Below, piece after piece: positions 18,029 to 27,966 of a stretch of 64,000 nucleotides of DNA. Made by a program: the position numbers and the translations under genes. How positions within the stretch are numbered: position 1 is the stretch's first letter; each line of letters begins with the position of its first letter. Source of the stretch: Aliiglaciecola lipolytica E3 (GTDB lineage: Bacteria > Pseudomonadota > Gammaproteobacteria > Enterobacterales > Alteromonadaceae); contig NZ_BAEN01000021.1 of the NCBI RefSeq assembly GCF_000314975.1, positions 62,001-126,000 of the forward strand, written 5' to 3'. The notes below the pieces were generated by a model, which worked only from the letters and a program-made list of their open reading frames with translations, had not been told where the DNA came from and made no database searches.

Positions 18029-18733
18029 CTATAAATTCTTTTCGTGTTTTTCGTCGATGAGCATTTTATTGAGCTCTGCAAAGCTTTCTTTATGCGCTTT
18101 AAGTATATTCAATTGGTCTTCAAACACTTCTTTATAAAGATTGATTGCAACTATCAAATCAGCCTTGGTGCCTGACGAGGAGACTGCTTCTTCTAGTGGT
18201 AAAACGTTGAGCAAGGACCTTAATCGAACAAGCGGAACTACATATGATCTACTCCATTCTCGAGTAGCTTGGTTTACGTGTAAAAAGTAATCCGTTAAAG
18301 AAGCGTGATTAACAAGTTCAGCAAGTAAAGTTTGATTGTCTAAGACGTTCATATCCCCGCTGGCAATAAGTTGCTGATAGGTATCTGACTGGCCTGCAGG
18401 ACGAGGTAAAGAAAACGCAGTTTCGAAAAAGCGTTTCATTAGCTCAAGATTTGCATCTTCGGGATAATTAATAATTTGCTGTTCAAATTCTGCTATTATT
18501 GGCTTGGTTGACTCAACAAATTCAATATACTCCTCTGTTTCATTTTCAAGCATAGTAAATTCGGATTGCAAACGATCAATGATTTGCAGCTCCCGTTTGC
18601 TGTCTTTGCGCGCTTCATTCCAACTTGTAATTTGAAAGGCAATTAAGATGCCGGCAATTACAATAAAAAAGTCTATTGCGACAGCGAACCAATTCTGTGT
18701 TTTTACGTGCTGTGAAACTCTTCGTAGTAACAA
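18029..18733 (-). CDS. DUF6090-like single-pass membrane protein
   Basis: A 234-residue protein with one N-terminal membrane helix (about residues 20-37) ending in the hallmark ILIAFQITSWNEARK, followed by about 190 mostly helical, charged residues. This architecture matches DUF6090, a family of unknown function common in Bacteroidota and marine gammaproteobacteria. The positively charged N-terminus suggests that the helical domain is on the outer face of the inner membrane. It precedes the serine hydrolase gene on the same strand. No catalytic residues are recognisable. An architecturally similar protein is encoded at 35241-35951. Confidence 0.72.
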   Translation of the reverse strand: MLLRRVSQHVKTQNWFAVAIDFFIVIAGILIAFQITSWNEARKDSKRELQIIDRLQSEFTMLENETEEYIEFVESTKPIIAEFEQQIINYPEDANLELMKRFFETAFSLPRPAGQSDTYQQLIASGDMNVLDNQTLLAELVNHASLTDYFLHVNQATREWSRSYVVPLVRLRSLLNVLPLEEAVSSSGTKADLIVAINLYKEVFEDQLNILKAHKESFAELNKMLIDEKHEKNL

Positions 18734-19144
18734 GTCGATTCCCTCCTATTGTTTTTACCAAGCTTAGCACAGTATTTAATCAGGTATAACAGCCTTCAGG
18801 CCAGCTTTAAAACGGTTAGTTTTAAGCAAATTTCGAGGTCGTAAAATATAAAAAAGTCATGTTTATTGGCAATGCTGTTGTATTTTGAGTTGTAATTTTA
18901 AGTAATACTTTTCTGTTTCAATTAAGGTCTGGCAACTAAAAATTAGTCACAATCTACTATTTGCAAACAAGCTATGAAAATTGCGGTAAATTTCATTACA
19001 ATGACGCAATTTTTCAGCACTGAATAGACGCGAACGTTAAAAGGCCATAAATTAATTCTTTAACGGTGTTAATTTACCTTCAAAGGTTTATTTCTAATTA
19101 GTGCTTTTAGTGCCAGTTTGGCTTTTTACATAACAAGGGTTTTA
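18734..19144. other. Intergenic region upstream of truA
   Basis: About 410 bp between the divergent DUF6090-like gene and truA, so it contains two promoters. It is AT-rich. I see no gene, hairpin or recognisable operator, and no leftover fragment of fimV or truA. Confidence 0.45.
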
Positions 19145-19942
19145 GTGGAACATCAACAAACGCATAAAATCGCCTTAGGTATCGAATACGACGGCAGTAA
19201 TTATTACGGTTGGCAAAGACAGTCCCAAGTCACCAGCGTGCAACTGCTTTTAGAACAGGCGTTGAGCAAGGTCGCGAATCAACCGGTGAGTGTTTTGTGC
19301 GCAGGTCGAACAGATGCAGGGGTACATGCTACTGGTCAGGTAGTTCACTTTGAAACCTCTGCTTTTCGCCCTGAGCGCAGTTGGACGTTAGGGGTAAATA
19401 CTAATTTGCCAAAAGACATCGCTGTGAAATGGGCTATACAAGTCAATCCCGAATTTCACGCACGTTTTTCTGCAATAGGTAGACGCTATCGATATGTTAT
19501 CTATAACAACCCGTTTCGGCCTGCAATTTTAGCCAGTGGGTTAACCCATATGTACACTCAATTAGACCATCAGAAAATGCACGAAGCTGCACAATGTTTG
19601 GTTGGAGAGCATGATTTCAGTGCATTTCGGGCATCTTTATGCCAATCAAAGTCGCCAGTACGCCGCTTAGAGCATATCCAAGTAACTCGCCGTGGAGAAT
19701 ATATTATGATTGATGTTCAGGCCAATGCGTTTTTACATCATATGGTACGCAATATTACTGGCAGTCTGGCCGTAATTGGTAGCGGTGAGCAACCAGTAGA
19801 ATGGATGAAGCAATTACTGGACAAACGTGATCGAGCGAAAGCAGGGGCTACGGCAAAACCAAATGGGTTGTATCTGGTCAAAGTGTTATATCCGGAGCAT
19901 TTCGAAATACCTGATATTCCACTGGGACCTGCGTTTTTCTAA
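19145..19942 (+). CDS. truA: tRNA pseudouridine(38-40) synthase
   Basis: Converts uridines 38, 39 and 40 of the anticodon arm to pseudouridine. The catalytic aspartate lies in [14 protein letters not shown], followed by the conserved VHF strand; [16 protein letters not shown] and [11 protein letters not shown] further mark TruA. The frame is open from TTG 19118, but GTG 19145 has AAGGG at 19135-19139 five bases upstream and gives 265 residues, close to E. coli TruA (270), with the standard [10 protein letters not shown] near the start. It heads the block truA-accD-folC-dedD-cvpA-purF. E. coli has dedA between truA and accD; it is absent here. Confidence 0.95.
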   Translation: MEHQQTHKIALGIEYDGSNYYGWQRQSQVTSVQLLLEQALSKVANQPVSVLCAGRTDAGVHATGQVVHFETSAFRPERSWTLGVNTNLPKDIAVKWAIQVNPEFHARFSAIGRRYRYVIYNNPFRPAILASGLTHMYTQLDHQKMHEAAQCLVGEHDFSAFRASLCQSKSPVRRLEHIQVTRRGEYIMIDVQANAFLHHMVRNITGSLAVIGSGEQPVEWMKQLLDKRDRAKAGATAKPNGLYLVKVLYPEHFEIPDIPLGPAFF

Positions 19943-20119
19943 AAGTAGTTTAGATTGAACTTCTTAGACCAGTTTTGTTTTCTTCCCAAGACTAAACTAT
20001 GTTTTAATGGCGAGATATGATGTTTTATTTAAAATAAATGTCGCTTAACCTATATTAGTCATGATTTTGGCGAAAATAGCAGCAAAACACCGCTAGTTTT
20101 TGCAATTAGGATGAATTGA

Positions 20120-20968
20120 ATGAGTTGGATACAAAAAATACTACCGCGAACCCAGTCCTCGATTAAAAGTAATGTGCCCGAGGGAATTTGGACAAAATGT
20201 GGTTCTTGTGGCGCGGTCTTGTATAAAACCGAATTAGAAAAGCAGCTTGAAGTGTGTCCTAAATGTGACCACCACATGCGTATTACTGCTAGAGCGAGAA
20301 TTAATTCGTTTCTGGATCAGGCTGATAGAAAAGAAATCGGTGAAAATTTAGAGCCGCAAGATGTTCTGAAATTTAAAGATTCCAAACGCTATAAAGATCG
20401 TATTCTAGCCGCGCAAAAAGCTACAAACGAAAAAGATGCATTGGTGGTTATGCAGGGCAAACTCAAAGGGATGCCCATGGTCTGTGCCGCTTTTGAGTTC
20501 TCATTTATGGGCGGCTCGATGGCGTCGGTCGTAGGAGCACGATTCGTTAAAGCGGCAGAAGCTTGTTTGGAACATAATATGCCTTTGGTATGTTTTTCTT
20601 CCAGTGGTGGTGCACGTATGCAAGAAGCCCTGTTTTCGCTTATGCAAATGGCCAAAACCAGTGCAGCTTTAGCGCGCATGAGTAAACAAGGCTTACCTTA
20701 TATTTCAGTGTTAACTGACCCAACCATGGGTGGTGTTTCAGCTAGTTTAGCCATGTTAGGCGATATCAATATAGCTGAACCTAAAGCTCTCATCGGTTTT
20801 GCTGGACCTAGAGTAATTGAGCAAACAGTGCGGGAAACCTTGCCTGAAGGATTCCAGCGCAGTGAGTTCTTGGTGGAAAAAGGGGCTATCGATATGATAG
20901 TTGATCGTCGCGAAATGCGTGATAAAGTACACAGCATCTTACGAAAACTTCATTCACAGCCACGTTAA
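20120..20968 (+). CDS. accD: Acetyl-CoA carboxylase carboxyltransferase subunit beta
   Basis: Beta subunit of the carboxyltransferase that makes malonyl-CoA with AccA. A four-cysteine zinc ribbon near the N-terminus (Cys27, Cys30, Cys46, Cys49) is followed by the crotonase-fold carboxyltransferase domain with [10 protein letters not shown] and [10 protein letters not shown]. The length of 282 is slightly below E. coli (304), with the C-terminal tail shortened. Its stop overlaps the folC start by one base (TAATG), indicating translational coupling. Confidence 0.96.
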   Translation: MSWIQKILPRTQSSIKSNVPEGIWTKCGSCGAVLYKTELEKQLEVCPKCDHHMRITARARINSFLDQADRKEIGENLEPQDVLKFKDSKRYKDRILAAQKATNEKDALVVMQGKLKGMPMVCAAFEFSFMGGSMASVVGARFVKAAEACLEHNMPLVCFSSSGGARMQEALFSLMQMAKTSAALARMSKQGLPYISVLTDPTMGGVSASLAMLGDINIAEPKALIGFAGPRVIEQTVRETLPEGFQRSEFLVEKGAIDMIVDRREMRDKVHSILRKLHSQPR

Positions 20969-22251
20969 TGCCAAAAAGTACAATGCAAAAAGACCAGGAA
21001 AAGCCGCAGCTTTCCTGGTCTTTGTCTATCTGGTTAGACTATCTTCAAGCGATTCACAGTAAATCAATCGATATGGGCCTTGCCCGCACTCAGCAAGTGT
21101 TTGAGCACCTCAATTTAGATTTTTCCAATAGTAAAGTCATCACTGTGGCAGGCACAAATGGTAAAGGCACCACCTGTCGAATGATTGAGGTTGGTTTGTT
21201 AGCGCAACAGCAAAGTGTTGCTGTATATAGCTCGCCACATATTGTTGATTATAAAGAGCGGGTGCGTGTCAACGGCAATATGTTGAGTGAACAGGCACAT
21301 GTGCAAGCTTTTATGCGGGTTGAACAGGCTCGTGGCCAAACCTCATTAACCTATTTTGAGTTTGCTACCTTAGCCGCTTTGGTGCTCATTGCTCAGCAGC
21401 AGCCACAATATGTGATACTAGAGGTAGGGCTAGGAGGCAGACTCGATGCGGTAAATATTGTTGAGCCTGATATCGCTGTGATTACAAGTATTGCGCTTGA
21501 TCACCAAGACTGGCTAGGCAATACCCGAGAACTGATTGCTGTGGAAAAAGCGGGCATAATGCGAGCACAAATCCCTGTTGTGATTGGAGAACCTGAGCCA
21601 CCAGTAACCTTGTTAGAAGAAGTTGAGAAATTTGAAGCTAAAGCAACGTGGCAGGGTAGGGACTTCGGTTTTGAAGATAGGCAGCAGTTTTGGCGTTGGC
21701 ACAATCAAACTCGGCAACTCACCCAATTGCCACTTCCTTTAATTCCTATGCAAAATGCATCTACGGCTTTTCAGGTGCTGAGTTTGCTAGGCTATTTACC
21801 CCAATCTCAGGCTGATATAGCGTTATTGCTGCAAAAAGCGAGCTTATCCGGCCGTTTTGAGCTAATCAGTCAAGCACCAGACGTTATCGTCGACGTAGCA
21901 CATAATCCACAAGCAACTGAATTGTTAGCAACGCGCATCAAACGCATGAATTATAATCGTTTGCATCTAGTTGTGGCCATGTTAGAAGACAAAGATATTG
22001 CAGGTAGTCTATTACCACTTGAATCGCTGCAAGCCAATTGGTATGTTGCCTCTCTTAACGTGCCAAGAGGCGCGCAAAGTAAAGCGCTAAAAACAGTGCT
22101 CACTCCATCGCAAAAAGTGGTAGAGTTTGATCACGTAACCGATGCGTTGCAAGCGGCTAAAAAGAAAGCGGAACAAACCGATTTAATCGTTGTTTTTGGT
22201 TCTTTTTTCACCGTTTGTGAAGTGATGGAAACGTCATCGCTAAATAAATAA
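20968..22251 (+). CDS. folC: Dihydrofolate synthase/folylpolyglutamate synthase
   Basis: Adds glutamate to dihydropteroate and later polyglutamates to folate. The P-loop is VAGTNGKGTTCRM (about residues 53-65), with the Mur-ligase features EVGLGGRLDAVN, SIALDHQDWLG and the C-terminal DVAHNPQA. The 427 residues match the family. It is coupled to accD by a one-base overlap and followed 36 bp later by dedD, the E. coli order. Confidence 0.95.
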   Translation: MPKSTMQKDQEKPQLSWSLSIWLDYLQAIHSKSIDMGLARTQQVFEHLNLDFSNSKVITVAGTNGKGTTCRMIEVGLLAQQQSVAVYSSPHIVDYKERVRVNGNMLSEQAHVQAFMRVEQARGQTSLTYFEFATLAALVLIAQQQPQYVILEVGLGGRLDAVNIVEPDIAVITSIALDHQDWLGNTRELIAVEKAGIMRAQIPVVIGEPEPPVTLLEEVEKFEAKATWQGRDFGFEDRQQFWRWHNQTRQLTQLPLPLIPMQNASTAFQVLSLLGYLPQSQADIALLLQKASLSGRFELISQAPDVIVDVAHNPQATELLATRIKRMNYNRLHLVVAMLEDKDIAGSLLPLESLQANWYVASLNVPRGAQSKALKTVLTPSQKVVEFDHVTDALQAAKKKAEQTDLIVVFGSFFTVCEVMETSSLNK

Positions 22252-22287
22252 GCGCTATGACGCTATTAGCATTGAAGAGGGAAAGTT

Positions 22288-22923
22288 TTGACTTCAGCAC
22301 TACAAAATCGATTAGTTGGCACCATTATCATTGTGGCTTTGGCGGTGATATTTTTGCCAGATTTATTAGACGGTGAAAAACAAACTAGCCAAGAGCTGTT
22401 CGACTCAATCCCCGAACAACCACTAATGCGCGATGTACAAAAAGCAGAAGACTTTCCCACAGAACAAGTGAAACAGGATGTAAGTCGTAAAGTTGAAATT
22501 GTGCCTGATGTAGCGACTGATGATTTTGAGATAAATCAGGACGAAGATAATGTTAATTTATCTGCGGATGTGATGCCTCAGCGTGAGAAACAGGATAACG
22601 CTAGTGCTGCAGATATAGATCGTCCAATCGAAGATAAAGTCGATGTTAATCCAATGGGCAATGATGACCGATTATTAGCTCAGGCAGGTTGGGTAATTCA
22701 ATTGGGTGTGTTTCGTCATCAAAAAAATGTCAGTGAGTTGTTAAGTCAATTACGAAAAGCAGGATATCAAGCATTTAGCCGACCAGTGCAAACCAGCACG
22801 GGAGAGCTTACCAAAGTTTTTGTAGGTCCTGAGTTACAAAAAGAAAAGCTGCAACAAGCGGTTCCCCATCTTCGCGAGTTGACCAAATTGCAGGGTCGAG
22901 TTACACCATTCACAGTGAAATGA
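22288..22923 (+). CDS. dedD: SPOR-domain cell division protein DedD
   Basis: A 211-residue inner-membrane protein with a short cytoplasmic N-terminus, one membrane helix (about residues 10-26), an acidic variable periplasmic linker and a C-terminal SPOR domain (about 128-210, WVIQLGVFRHQKNVSELL) that binds denuded glycan strands at the septum. The start is TTG 22288 with GAGGGA at 22277-22282. Genetic position between folC and cvpA supports DedD. Confidence 0.92.
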   Translation: MTSALQNRLVGTIIIVALAVIFLPDLLDGEKQTSQELFDSIPEQPLMRDVQKAEDFPTEQVKQDVSRKVEIVPDVATDDFEINQDEDNVNLSADVMPQREKQDNASAADIDRPIEDKVDVNPMGNDDRLLAQAGWVIQLGVFRHQKNVSELLSQLRKAGYQAFSRPVQTSTGELTKVFVGPELQKEKLQQAVPHLRELTKLQGRVTPFTVK

Positions 22924-22999
22924 ATACTAGAAAAAAATCCAATCTCTGATAGAATGCGCGCGATTTTAACGAACCAACAATTAATGTGACCGGGTCATT

Positions 23000-23491
23000 A
23001 TGAATTGGATAGATTTCACCATCATTGGCGTTATCGCAGTCTCCACCATTATTAGTTTGGTTAGGGGATTTATTAAAGAGGCTATATCGTTAGCCATTTG
23101 GTTCGCCGCTTTTTTTATCGCAAGCCAATTTTATGAGTATCTCGCTGTTTATATGACCAAGTTTGACGATCAGATGGTCAGGAACGGGGTGTCTATTGCG
23201 ATTCTATTTGCCAGCACGCTAATACTAGGTGGGCTGATTAATTATCTCATTTCAAGACTAGTGCATTTTACTGGTTTGACCGGTACAGACAGAGCGTTAG
23301 GTTCAGTGTTTGGCATTTTGCGTGGTATTTTAATCGTCAGCGCAGTTCTTTTCTTCTTAGATACGTTCACTACCTCGTCTGAATCTGAGTGGTGGATTAG
23401 TTCAAAATTAATCCCTGAATTCACTCCTATCATCGAGTGGTTCTTTAGTTTTATACAAAATAACTCCAGTTTTTTAACGCCGAATAAATAG
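23000..23491 (+). CDS. cvpA: CvpA family membrane protein
   Basis: A 163-residue protein with four predicted membrane segments, starting MNWIDFTIIGVI and carrying the conserved SLVRGFIKEAISL stretch of CvpA (named for colicin V production; needed for envelope stress tolerance in enterics). It lies 9 bp before purF, as in E. coli, and is probably co-transcribed with it. No clear PurR operator is seen in the 76 bp upstream. Confidence 0.95.
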   Translation: MNWIDFTIIGVIAVSTIISLVRGFIKEAISLAIWFAAFFIASQFYEYLAVYMTKFDDQMVRNGVSIAILFASTLILGGLINYLISRLVHFTGLTGTDRALGSVFGILRGILIVSAVLFFLDTFTTSSESEWWISSKLIPEFTPIIEWFFSFIQNNSSFLTPNK

Positions 23492-23500
23492 GTAAATTGC

Positions 23501-25027
23501 ATGTGTGGTATTGTCGGAATTGTTGGAAAGAGTGCAGTAAATCAAGCGCTATATGATGCGCTAACCGTGCTTCAGCATCGTGGGCAAGATGCCGCTGGAA
23601 TCATGACTATCGATGATGGCATGTTTCATTTACGTAAAGCCAACGGATTGGTTCGTGATGTGTTTCATAATAGGCATATGCAGCGCCTAACTGGGCAGCT
23701 CGGGATCGGCCATGCTCGTTATCCCACAGCGGGTTCTTCAAGTTCTGCCGAGGCACAGCCGTTTTATGTAAATTCACCTTTTGGAATTGCATTTGCGCAC
23801 AATGGTAATCTGACTAATTCTCATGAATTACAAGAAGAAGTGTTTCGTATAGCTAGACGCCATATCAATACGACATCTGATTCAGAATTGCTTTTGAATA
23901 TTTTCGCTCATGAATTGCAGCAGTGTGCAGGCTTAACCTTGACACCTGAAGAAGTGTTTACCACTGTGGCTAACGTGCATAAAAAGATCCGTGGTGCGTA
24001 TGCTGTAGTCGCTGCGATAATTGGCAATGGTATGGTAGCATTTCGTGACCCGTTTGGTATTCGTCCGCTGGCACTTGGAAAGCGTAAAACAGAGCAGGGC
24101 GACGAATACATGGTTGCGTCAGAAAGCGTTGCGCTAGATGCGGTTGGTTTTACGTTTATTCGTGACGTTGCACCTGGAGAAGCTATCTATGTTACCGAAG
24201 ATGGCGAATTGTTTACTAAACAGTGTGCCGAAAATCCACAAAACATCCCATGTATCTTTGAGTTTGTTTATTTTGCCAGACCGGATTCGTTTATCGATGG
24301 TATTTCGGTTTATGCTTCTCGCGTGAACATGGGTAAAAAGTTAGGTCAGAAAATTGCCAGAGAGTGGTCAGAGTTAGATATTGACGTGGTCATTCCTATT
24401 CCTGAAACTTCTTCTGATGTGGCTTTGCAAATTGCTATAGAACTTAATCTTCCTTATCGTCAAGGATATGTAAAAAATCGTTATATCGGGCGTACCTTTA
24501 TCATGCCCGGACAAACGATGCGACGTAAGTCTGTTAGGCGTAAGCTCAATGCCATCAAATCTGAGTTCAAAGGTAAAAATGTGTTACTTGTTGATGACTC
24601 AATTGTGCGTGGCACAACATCTGAGCAGATTATTGAAATGGCCAGAGAGTCGGGTGCCAAAAAAGTGTATTTTGCCTCCGCAGCCCCTGAGATTCGTTTT
24701 CCCAACGTATACGGTATTGATATGCCAAGCGCCAACGAATTAATAGCGTATGGCCGCGATATTGACGAAGTTAGCGAACTTATTAAGGCTGATGGTTTGA
24801 TTTTTCAAGACATTCAAGATTTGGTTGAAGCTGTCAATATTGAAAATCCAAGCATTTCACGCTTTGAAACTTCGGTCTTTGATGGCGATTATATTACCGG
24901 GGACATTGACCAAGCTTATTTAGAACGCGTTGATAGTGCGCGTTCGGAAGGGGCTAAAAAGGCAATGATTCAAACTGAGTTGAGTAACTTAGAAATGCAC
25001 AATCTAGATTTAGATAGTGACGACTAA
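23501..25027 (+). CDS. purF: Amidophosphoribosyltransferase
   Basis: First committed step of purine synthesis, making phosphoribosylamine from PRPP and glutamine. Cys2 (MCGIVGIV) is the N-terminal nucleophile of the class II glutaminase domain (residues 1 to about 230). The phosphoribosyltransferase domain has the PRPP loop [14 protein letters not shown]. The 508 residues match E. coli PurF (505). The gene ends the conserved block and terminates in a hairpin shared with rnt. Confidence 0.97.
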   Translation: MCGIVGIVGKSAVNQALYDALTVLQHRGQDAAGIMTIDDGMFHLRKANGLVRDVFHNRHMQRLTGQLGIGHARYPTAGSSSSAEAQPFYVNSPFGIAFAHNGNLTNSHELQEEVFRIARRHINTTSDSELLLNIFAHELQQCAGLTLTPEEVFTTVANVHKKIRGAYAVVAAIIGNGMVAFRDPFGIRPLALGKRKTEQGDEYMVASESVALDAVGFTFIRDVAPGEAIYVTEDGELFTKQCAENPQNIPCIFEFVYFARPDSFIDGISVYASRVNMGKKLGQKIAREWSELDIDVVIPIPETSSDVALQIAIELNLPYRQGYVKNRYIGRTFIMPGQTMRRKSVRRKLNAIKSEFKGKNVLLVDDSIVRGTTSEQIIEMARESGAKKVYFASAAPEIRFPNVYGIDMPSANELIAYGRDIDEVSELIKADGLIFQDIQDLVEAVNIENPSISRFETSVFDGDYITGDIDQAYLERVDSARSEGAKKAMIQTELSNLEMHNLDLDSDD

Positions 25028-25039
25028 GCAATTAATTTG

Positions 25040-25067
25040 TTTAAGCGAGGCTGAGCCCTCGCTTAAA
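25040..25067. terminator. Bidirectional terminator between purF and rnt
   Basis: Perfect 11-bp arms TTTAAGCGAGG and CCTCGCTTAAA with a 6-base loop between convergent genes, overlapping the rnt stop codon. The outer A/T pairs supply short U-tracts in both directions. Confidence 0.8.
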
Positions 25068-25686
25068 TAGGCCATCCACCTAACGCTTTCCACTTATTCA
25101 CCATAAAACAAAATAGCTCTGCGGTTTTCACTGTGTCGTAAAGGGCTGAGTGTGCTTCTCGTTGATCAAACTCAATTTGTGCAGCTTCACAGGCCTTAAC
25201 CAATACGGTTTGACCCAGCGTTAAGCCTGCTAAACTGGTTGTGTCAAATGACACAAATGGATGAAACGGTGTGCGCTTGATGTTGCACCTTTCAATTGCA
25301 GCATTCACAAAACCTTGATCAAAGGATGCGTTATGAGCAACTATCACTGAACGCTGACAATCAGCAGCTTTTTGTTCTTTTCTAATTTCTTTACACAGAT
25401 TTTTGATCGCGTCTGACTCGTCAATTGCACCTCTAAGTGCGCAATTAGGATCAATACCATTGAACTCTAGTGCTGCCTTCTCAAGATTCGCGCCCTCGAA
25501 AGGGTTAATATGATAGTGAAAGGTTTTATCGATTTGGATGTCGCCGGCAGTGTCCATTTTGAGTGTCACAGCAGCAAGTTCTAATAGCGCATCTGTCTGC
25601 GCATTAAATCCGGCTGTTTCAACATCAATGACGACCGGAAAGTATCCTCTAAATCGCTGGTTCAACAAGGGAATGTTGGTTGACAT
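25063..25686 (-). CDS. rnt: Ribonuclease T
   Basis: 3'-5' exonuclease that trims tRNA CCA ends and matures 5S and 23S rRNA 3' ends. The DEDDh catalytic residues are visible: Asp21 and Glu23 in VIDVETAGF, Asp in HNASFDQGF, and His/Asp in [14 protein letters not shown]. The 207 residues match RNase T (E. coli 215). Divergent motY follows, an arrangement also known from Vibrio. Confidence 0.95.
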   Translation of the reverse strand: MSTNIPLLNQRFRGYFPVVIDVETAGFNAQTDALLELAAVTLKMDTAGDIQIDKTFHYHINPFEGANLEKAALEFNGIDPNCALRGAIDESDAIKNLCKEIRKEQKAADCQRSVIVAHNASFDQGFVNAAIERCNIKRTPFHPFVSFDTTSLAGLTLGQTVLVKACEAAQIEFDQREAHSALYDTVKTAELFCFMVNKWKALGGWPI

Positions 25687-25890
25687 GAAAACCTTATTAT
25701 TCGAATAGTTAGCCTGCTATTATGTCAACCTTTCCGAGCATGTACCAGAAAAGTGATGAATATGTTTGTTATGATTTGCAATTACGCACTCTGCTTGGTT
25801 ACTATCTGTACGTTCAAAGCGATTAAACTTTTTGATATGGGTGTCGATATCTATTAACAATAGATGCCATTGATTGGATTTGTGTTTTAT

Positions 25891-26754
25891 ATGAAAAAGA
25901 GCGCGATTTTTTTAGGTTTAGCCGTTAGCTTTTCAGCTCAAGCAGGGTTGAGGCATTACGCTTCGCCTGTGGAAGATTCTCAATGGCAAGTTAGCCAAAA
26001 GAACCGATTACAATGTACATTGAGCCATCAACTTCCTGGTTATGGCGAAGCCACTTTTTATAGTACAGCATCCAAACAATTGAATATGGAATTCGAATTA
26101 CAGATGCTGAAGTTACCTAATAGTTATTCGGTAGCCTCAGTTTACTCTGTGCCGCCTAAATGGATGCCAGGACACGCCCAGCGTGAAATCGCACAAATGC
26201 CTATTCGTAAGCAATATAACGGCGATTTACCACAAAAAGCGGCTTGGACCATGTTGTCCGAGTTAGAAAAAGGCTTTTGGCCAACATTATATTATCAAGA
26301 TTGGTATAGCGATTTTGATCGCATAGCGGTGGGGTTAAATGCCAGTAATTTTGCCCAGCCGTATATGGAGTTCGCGGAATGTGTCGCTAACTTATTACCA
26401 TTTGCATTCGAAGACATTGCATATACTGTATTGAGCTATAACAGCAATAGTACTGATCTCACCAAGTATTCAAAAAAACGATTACAAATGATTGGTGACT
26501 ATTTAAAAGAAGACACTGACTTAGAGTTAGTTCTATTAGATGGTTACACTGATAGCTATGGTGGCCGCTGGAACAACGAACAATTGTCTATTCGACGTGC
26601 TGAAGAAATAAAAGCTTATTTCGCTGAAATGGGTGTAGATACAACACGTATAGAGGTGACCGGACATGGCGAGCGACGTCATGTAGCCACTAACGACAAT
26701 AAAATGGCCAGAGCCAAGAACCGCAGAGTTGTCATTCGCATGGCTAAGCCGTAA
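25891..26754 (+). CDS. motY: Sodium-driven flagellar motor protein MotY
   Basis: Component of the T-ring around the flagellar rod that positions the MotX/PomAB stator in sodium-driven polar flagella. ATG 25891 gives a signal peptide (KKSAIFLGLAVSFSAQA); the frame opens at 25864, but those nine residues would precede it. The N-terminal domain (about residues 20-150, RLQCTLSHQLPGYGEATF) is specific to MotY, and the C-terminal OmpA-like peptidoglycan-binding domain (about 165-285) has DGYTDSYG and LSIRRAEEIKAYF. Proximity to rnt matches motY in Vibrio. It implies a polar sodium-type flagellum encoded elsewhere. Confidence 0.9.
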   Translation: MKKSAIFLGLAVSFSAQAGLRHYASPVEDSQWQVSQKNRLQCTLSHQLPGYGEATFYSTASKQLNMEFELQMLKLPNSYSVASVYSVPPKWMPGHAQREIAQMPIRKQYNGDLPQKAAWTMLSELEKGFWPTLYYQDWYSDFDRIAVGLNASNFAQPYMEFAECVANLLPFAFEDIAYTVLSYNSNSTDLTKYSKKRLQMIGDYLKEDTDLELVLLDGYTDSYGGRWNNEQLSIRRAEEIKAYFAEMGVDTTRIEVTGHGERRHVATNDNKMARAKNRRVVIRMAKP

Positions 26755-26778
26755 CACGTGACAAGGTTTAATCGATTT

Positions 26779-26803
26779 AAAAGCTCATTATTGCGAGCTT
26801 TTT
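26779..26803. terminator. Bidirectional terminator between motY and glpQ
   Basis: Arms AAAAGCTC and GAGCTTTT with an 8-base loop followed by a T, in the 72-bp gap between convergent genes. Confidence 0.75.
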
Positions 26804-26826
26804 CAATATCTAAGCCCTGAAAATGG

Positions 26827-27816
26827 TTATTGTTGTTGGTTTAAATACGCTGTAACAACATCGGTGAAATCTGTAAACACACCATCAACTTTCAGTTCTT
26901 TAAACAGTATATCTAAACTAATATTACTATTAATTCCTATTGGCAGGTCGTCTTTTCTAAATGTGTAAGGGTGAACGAGTAGACCTTCTGCTTTTGCATC
27001 AGCACGCAATCCGGTAGGGGTTCTTTGTGCAAAATCATACAACTGAGGTAACCAAGGGCCGATTCCTTGTGCAACCTTAGCGATTTCTTGTAACCCCTGT
27101 TTGGTTCGCAAATAATTGTAATCTGACGTGGATTCATTCCAGCTGTTGTCAGCCAGAAGTTGCACAATTTTTACCTTGGCATTGAGTTCATTGCGCAGAC
27201 GTTGGGTTTCGGCGAAATCAAAACATTGCACATAAACCCAACTGTCTTGGTTATCTACTCCGTACTTTCTCAAAATCTGCAGCGTAATTTTACTAATGTC
27301 AGCGCCATTTTGTTTATGCCATTGTGGTGATTTGATTTCTGGATAAATGCCAACTTCCCGTCCAAATTGGCGATTTAACTGCATGATCAAATTAATATGC
27401 TGCTCAAAAGTGGCAATTTTAAACGGGGACGCTCCACTGTATCGATTTGCAAATACTTGTTTGCCATTAGCATCGGTACGTTCATGGACATTTAAACGTT
27501 GCAGTTCAGCCAAGGTAAAGTCTAACGCGTAGTAGCGACCATCAGGACGATGTCTGTCAGGGAATATTTGTTCTACGTTTGTGACTGTTTCTAAATGAAT
27601 ATCGTGCAATACCACAGGCACTAAATCTTTACTCAACACTAGGTCTTGTTCGATGTAATCAGCGCCTTGGGAATACGCTAAGATGGCAGCCTCTAGTGTA
27701 TGCTCTGGTAAGTATCCTGACGCCCCTCGGTGCGCTATGACCAAAGGTTTTGCCAAAACTTGGTTGCTAAATATTATGAGTAGAAATAGACAGGTTAATT
27801 GAAATTTGAAAAGCAT
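26827..27816 (-). CDS. glpQ: Periplasmic glycerophosphodiester phosphodiesterase
   Basis: Hydrolyses glycerophosphodiesters from phospholipid turnover to glycerol-3-phosphate and alcohol. A 22-residue signal peptide ends at VLA-KP. The catalytic HRGASGYLPEHT (His and the metal ligand Glu) is followed by ADYIEQDLVLSKD and VVLHD, the GDPD landmarks. The 329 residues resemble periplasmic GlpQ (E. coli 358). No glpT transporter is adjacent. Confidence 0.92.
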   Translation of the reverse strand: MLFKFQLTCLFLLIIFSNQVLAKPLVIAHRGASGYLPEHTLEAAILAYSQGADYIEQDLVLSKDLVPVVLHDIHLETVTNVEQIFPDRHRPDGRYYALDFTLAELQRLNVHERTDANGKQVFANRYSGASPFKIATFEQHINLIMQLNRQFGREVGIYPEIKSPQWHKQNGADISKITLQILRKYGVDNQDSWVYVQCFDFAETQRLRNELNAKVKIVQLLADNSWNESTSDYNYLRTKQGLQEIAKVAQGIGPWLPQLYDFAQRTPTGLRADAKAEGLLVHPYTFRKDDLPIGINSNISLDILFKELKVDGVFTDFTDVVTAYLNQQQ

Positions 27817-27966
27817 ATTTTCTTCTTTTTGGTGTGTTCATTAAGCCCAATGGCAAGCGATTCTTACGGCATATTTTAGTTCACATTAGCAGTGATACAT
27901 GAAAGTTAAGTGAACAAGCAAAAAATTTCTTACAAATATCGACGTTGGTAACCATAGTGCAGAATA

